Program-made: the position numbers and the translations under genes
Part shown: piece after piece, positions 59,791-64,000 of the stretch
Layout of the letters: each line of letters starts with the position of its first letter
Numbering within the stretch: the first letter of the stretch is position 1
The notes under the pieces: model-generated
The model's input: only the letters and a program-made list of their open reading frames with translations
The model's database searches: none
Told to the model about the DNA's origin: nothing
Assembly (NCBI GenBank): GCA_037447655.1
Contig: JBBHKE010000123.1
Coordinates: 151,737-215,736, forward strand
DNA from: Zygnema cylindricum
Lineage: Eukaryota > Streptophyta > Zygnematophyceae > Zygnematales > Zygnemataceae
Direction: 5' to 3'
DNA length: 64,000 nt

Positions 59791-61957
59791 AAGGGGCTGA
59801 AAAAACCAGTTTATTTTTATAAGATAAGCTTCTCATGTCATGGTTGTTCAGTTGCGGTTTTGTTGGGTCCTGGTCGAAATTAATTCGGTGGCGAGGACCA
59901 TTCTCAGGTTGCGAAATTGTTTCAAAACATTCACAGGCTACTGGACGACTTGGACAGCCTCGTATTTGTCCTTATTGGTGAAGCCTTACACTTTTTACAC
60001 TACATCCTATGCTGTTTGTTGATGTTATGTCTTCTGCCTTCTTCCCCGCTGCAACTTAAGTGGAATCTGCTGGAGGTTCTGCAGTTGGGGTTTTGTGGGG
60101 ACTTGTCCCTTTGAAGTGGGACTTGTCATTTGTCTTTCACCTATTAGTAAAGGAACTCGATATTTCATAACTTGTCTTGCATATGAATCTTGAAAGCTGT
60201 AAGCTGTGACTGTAAAAATTCAAAGGAACACAGAGTGGGATATGTCATCTGTCGTCTACCTATTGGTAAAGGAAAATATTTTTAACTTCTTAGGTATATG
60301 AAACCTTAAAGTTGTAACTGTAATATTTCAGATGAAGTCGAAACTTTGGCTGCGGCACGACAAGCGGCTCTGCAAGGGACTGAACCCTCTGACTCCATTC
60401 GGGTTGTGAATGCACTTCTTACTCAATTGGATTCCCTAAAACAACGACCAAACGTGGTTATTCTCACCACCTCCAACATTACTCAGGCTATTGGTAAATG
60501 CCCAACTGCTGAGACATCTTTCACCGTAATTAGACTGGATTTTGTCTGCAAGTTTGTTTGGCTAATTTCATCAAGTACTCAAAGTTCCATCTCACATTAT
60601 TTTTTTATTTTAACATAAGAATACAATTAACTGTTCAAAGATAGTGTAGCCCAGACTAATTAAACTGATGCTGCTTGCTGGTCATGCAGCCGTCGCATAT
60701 TGGTGGGGTTTTTTCATGAAAAAATCATTTTCTCATGGTTTTCTTTTACAGATATTGCATTTGTTGACCGTGCCGATATCAAGGCCTATATTGGACCACC
60801 CTCCCTGCAGGCAAGATATGAGATTCTTCGCTCTTGCGTGTTGGAACTTCAACGAGCCGAAATCATCGTGTCCTTGCCCGAGGTTAGTTGTGTGGAACCT
60901 CCAAACTTAAACGCAAAATCTGAACTCCAAGCAATAACCAACAATTCAAACCAATGTTGCATAACCTCATAACTTAAACATGAATTTTGAACTCCAAGCT
61001 ATCATCATCAGTTTTGAACAATGTTGCATAAGATAAAAACTTAAACATGAATGCTATCTGAACTCCTCTCTATAACCATCAACTTTGCACAATGTTGCAT
61101 AACCTCCAATTTAAACACAATATCTGAACTCCAAGCTATGACCACCAATCTTGGACAATGTTACATAACCTCTAAAATTAAACATGAATTTTGAAAAAGG
61201 AGCTATAACCAATAATTGAACGTAAAAGATTTTTGAAGCTTCGGATGTCAGCTTAATGCCTAGACCTGGGCTTTTACAGGAGAAAAAGTTGTCCCCTGTG
61301 AGTTACCTGCGTCTGGAGCAGTTCAATACTGCTCCTGTTTTTCCAGAGGAAGGAGAAACTGAGGATGTTTTGGCACTGAGTAGAGAACTTTTGACAACTG
61401 CGGAGGCCTGTGAGGTAAAGTGAAGTCCTTTCTTAGACACCTTCATGCCTATCTCCTTATATTGTTTTCATCTCTGAATAAGTTTCTTGTTTGGCTTGCT
61501 CCTATGTTTAGTCAAGTCCAACCAATAAACCAATCAATTTTATCTCGTGTATATGATTTTCGAGGTATCGTTGTTTCATGTATTAGGCCAGGTAAATGGC
61601 TAATCCTTTGAATTAGTTTCTAGAGCCAGCGAATGTGAAAACAGCGAATGTGATGTGAGGATCTTTATAATTATAAACAAGCCCTTTCTGCTTCAGCCGT
61701 GCGACAGTTATTCAATGCATCTACTTCTTCTTCTCCTTCTCCTTCTCCTTTTCCTTTTCCTTCTCCTCCTACTTTTTCTTTTTCTTTTTCTGCAGGGTTT
61801 GTCTGGACGTGCATTACGGAAATTGCCCTTTCTTGCACATGCAGCTCAGATTGGTTCCCCAAATTGCTCAGTTAAGGATTTCATTAAAGCCCTGCATAAG
61901 GCTGTCCAGGCGGAGCATGATGATCGAGCCAATATGGTAGCGAATGAAAGAAGTTAA
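54852..61957 (+). CDS. PCH2: PCH2/TRIP13 AAA+ ATPase (HORMA-protein remodeller)
   Basis: AAA+ ATPase that unfolds HORMA-domain proteins (ASY1/HORMAD, MAD2), acting in the meiotic axis and spindle checkpoint. Exons: 54,852-55,041; 55,745-about 55,860; 57,048-57,115; 57,422-57,525; 57,867-57,971; 58,264-58,295; 58,495-58,510; 58,693-58,734; 59,261-59,336; 59,908-59,977; 60,332-60,493; 60,752-60,882; 61,280-61,414; 61,796-61,957 (TAA). Motifs: [14 protein letters not shown] and [18 protein letters not shown] (N-domain), [17 protein letters not shown] (Walker A across three exons), [36 protein letters not shown] (Walker B), [26 protein letters not shown] (sensor 1), [16 protein letters not shown] (arginine-finger region), [16 protein letters not shown] (sensor 2). 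Phases from 57,048 onward join without a stop. The end of exon 2 and at least one exon between 55.9 and 57.0 kb are unresolved. Confidence 0.95.
56290..56515. repeat. PCH2: CT-rich microsatellite
   Basis: More than 180 bp of C and T (CTCCTCTCTC variants, then (CT)n near 56,435-56,468 and CATCTCATCATCTC) in a PCH2 intron. Ser/Pro/Leu frames through it are artefacts. Confidence 0.9.
56825..56990. repeat. PCH2: TAA/TAG/AAT trinucleotide-rich tract
   Basis: Runs such as AATAGTAATAGTAACAAG and AATAATAATAATAATA in the intron just before the exon at 57,048. The Asn/Ser-rich and Ile/Val-rich frames are compositional. Confidence 0.85.
58092..58180. repeat. PCH2: Hairpin-forming palindromic repeat in a PCH2 intron
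   Basis: TTGGTCAT...GGTTATGTTACCC on the left pairs with GGGTAACATGAC...GATGACCAA on the right. The left arm also holds a direct TGGTCATGTTT duplication. It resembles a short MITE or its remnant. Confidence 0.7.
59610..59702. repeat. PCH2: (TA)n microsatellite
   Basis: About 93 bp of pure TA in the intron between 59,336 and 59,908. A second, shorter tract lies at 59,754-59,787. Confidence 0.95.
59754..59787. repeat. PCH2: (TA)n microsatellite, second tract
   Basis: About 34 bp of TA in the same PCH2 intron. Nearby text (GGCTGAAAAAACCAG...ATAAGCTTCTCAT) occurs on both sides of the TA region, near 59,396 and 59,796, so a local segment was duplicated. Confidence 0.9.
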
Positions 61958-63045
61958 AACTAAAATTGGAATATATGCCCGATACCGTTTTCAGAATGAG
62001 GAGCAGAGGTCGACTCGTTGGTTCAAATTCATCTTCTTCTTGATCTTTCTTTGTCGTTTTTTAAGGTTTGCGTTTGGAATAGCTGCTTTCATTTTGACGA
62101 GCGCAGGTCGACACATTTTGTTTGTATTCATCTACATCTGAATATTCATTTTTTCTCTTTTTTTAAGGTTTAGCTGCTTAGGAATCGGTTTCTAAGTTGA
62201 ACTTTAATTGTCAGCTCTCTTATGAACACATTTATAAGAAGATTAGCACGCTGAATTGGTCTTAATTTCTAAATAAAAGGAATAGTGGAGTTGTTTTCGT
62301 ACTTTACTTCAAGCAGGTTTATGATTCCAAAAGGGATGCTCTAAAAGGGTTAGCATCATATTATGCTGTTATGGCTCTAAAGTGACTACGAGTCTTTTTT
62401 TCCCTGTGGTTATCAGATTCTTTAACAAATTTAGCTACAATAAAGACTTAGGGGAAACACATTCTGATTGACTTTTGATTCGGAATAAAGGTCGAGATAA
62501 TAACGACTAGGCCAATACTTACTCTAGATTTGTATGAAGCCAGGATATGAAGAGAAGCTTTGTAAATTCACAAACTATAAGAAGTCACTCATCACAAAAG
62601 AAACGAGAGATGCAACATTTAAGTTACTTATCTCATGAACTATCAATCATACAACCAGGTTATCCACTTTGCAAAATTACATTTTTCAGTATCATCTCGT
62701 AATTTCACTTTTTTCAGTATTGCTCCAAGAAGATACACAAAGTACAATCTTCTTCAGTTCCTCCAAAACTTTTCACTATTCCCTGTTTTAAATTCTTGAA
62801 GTTCAATTTCTGTCATTTGACTACCGACATGACAACTAAAATTTGATTACCTCTTCTCAACAGCAAAAAAAATAAAAAATGGCGAAAGTTGCCTCGAGCT
62901 GCAACCCCGTTAATTTTATGTTAAAAAAAAAGGAACAAAAAAAAGTAATGTTAATAAATCAGGGAACCATTATTGAAATTATAATGTGTTCCTTATCTCA
63001 ATGTTTTCAACTTTACTGACTTCATTCGTTTAACTTCATTTAACT
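61958..63045. other. Convergent intergenic spacer, no gene
   Basis: Lies between the PCH2 stop and the J-domain gene stop, so it should hold both 3' untranslated regions. Two GGTCGAC(T/A)C-type words (62,008 and 62,107) sit in similar contexts. No coding signal was seen. Confidence 0.6.
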
Positions 63046-63627
63046 TCACTTAACTTCTGTTTCTAACAAAGTTTCATAAGCCGCTAGGGCAGCTTTGAAT
63101 TTTTCCTCGGCAATCACCTGAATAAAACCAAAAAAAAAACACAATATCAATAAATAAATTAGAAAAAACAAAACAAAGAGGAAACATGAAAGTAAATGTT
63201 GCATCTTCCCATCTTCCCCTATTTTGCACTTTGTAAATCGTCGGATTTCTTTGTGTTTGTTTCTCTTGTTTTTCCCTTTTTGCTGATTTAAGAAGGCTCC
63301 TTGAATATCTGTCATTTAAGTTTTGTCTTTTTCCCTTTTCCATTCTTTCTAGCAAAAAATGTTTTTATCTAAACAAATAATCCACTAATCAAATAGAGTT
63401 TTAAAAAAGAATATTGTTTGAACACTTGCGTTTCTTTTATATCTTGTTCTTCTAATTTTTGCTTCTCAGGCAACTTTGTCAGAAAATAAATAAATAAATA
63501 AAATAAAGTAAATAAATAGATAAAATAAATCAAATAAATAAGAACAACAACAACAACCAAAAAAAAATCTACCTTCGCTGGTCCAATATGGCGGTCAGGA
63601 TGCCACAAAAGAGCAGTTGCACGGAAT
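63046..63627 (-). CDS. J-domain protein, 3' end (J domain at the C-terminus), partial
   Basis: Two exons: 63,627-63,573 (55 nt, phase-1 entry, FRATALLWHPDRHIGPAK) and 63,117-63,046 (VIAEEKFKAALAAYETLL, then ETEVK and a TGA stop). The HPD motif needed to stimulate Hsp70 ATPase is intact, followed by the EEKFKxxxxAYETL helix of a J domain. The protein ends five residues after this helix, so the J domain is C-terminal, as in some plant J proteins, rather than N-terminal as in classical DnaJ. The upstream exons, including helix I and the start of helix II, were not found before 64,000 and probably lie outside the window. Client specificity cannot be read from this fragment. Confidence 0.85.
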
Positions 63628-64000
63628 CTGAAAAAAACAAAACAAAAAAATTGGTTAAAAATAATATGATTAAAAAAAAAAGTGTTCAGAAAAAAAAAGT
63701 GGTTGATGTTTGTGTGATAGTTTAGGCAAACAAACTTTTTTAGACATTCTTGAAAAGTTTTTTTTTTTTATTTTAGGTTTTTTGGAGTTAAAAACGTTTT
63801 CATTAAATTTTTTTGAGAATGTTTTAGAGTGTTTTTTCAGATATTTTTTTCAACTTTTTTTTTGACATTTCTTATATATTTTCAAGCGCTTTTTAAGAGT
63901 TTTTTAAGATTTTTTACTAAGACTTCAATAAGAGCAGAACCTAAAAAAAAAAAGTTTGTTCAGAAATAGCTTGTTAGTTTTTTTTTTTTTTTTTTTTTCA

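Overview
The window comes from a plant nuclear genome. The evidence is spliced genes with canonical GT-AG introns, 72-nt phase-2 exons that each encode one plant-type leucine-rich repeat, Ty1/copia retrotransposons (one with a plant-type initiator-Met tRNA primer site), and AT-rich intergenic DNA full of microsatellites and MITEs. Protein motifs match land-plant PCH2, GPN3, SIL1/Fes1 and a C-terminal J-domain protein. A seed-free plant (bryophyte, lycophyte or fern grade) is my guess, from the unfamiliar Cys-rich LRR protein and the reverse-transcriptase remnant. I cannot name a species.

Layout: 1-3.4 kb is AT-rich with no gene. 3.4-12.8 kb is a truncated, inactivated copy (+ strand) of the 3' half of an LRR gene, split by a Copia element (3,764-9,767). 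13.05-18.17 kb is a second, more decayed Copia element. 19.76-32.64 kb (- strand) is an apparently intact LRR / Cys-rich / Pro-rich secreted-protein gene of 11 exons and 410 residues, whose LRR exons sit in repeated intron units. The pseudogene copy and this gene face each other tail to tail as an inverted duplication. 33-39 kb is intergenic repeats plus a decayed reverse-transcriptase ORF. 39.4-45.6 kb (-) is GPN3 (9 exons, 286 residues). 46-50.6 kb is non-coding with repeats. 50.7-53.7 kb (-) is a SIL1/Fes1-type Hsp70 exchange factor. 54.85-61.96 kb (+) is PCH2/TRIP13, divergent from SIL1 across 1.16 kb holding a MITE. The 3' end of a J-domain protein gene lies at 63.05-63.63 kb (-).

The housekeeping genes are independent: RNA polymerase assembly, ER Hsp70 cycling, HORMA-protein remodelling and Hsp70 co-chaperone. 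They do not form a pathway. The most unusual locus is the LRR gene with its exon-unit amplification, in-frame minisatellite tail and inverted pseudogene partner. Exon boundaries were derived by eye from reading frame, splice signals and family conservation. No alignment or database search was run.
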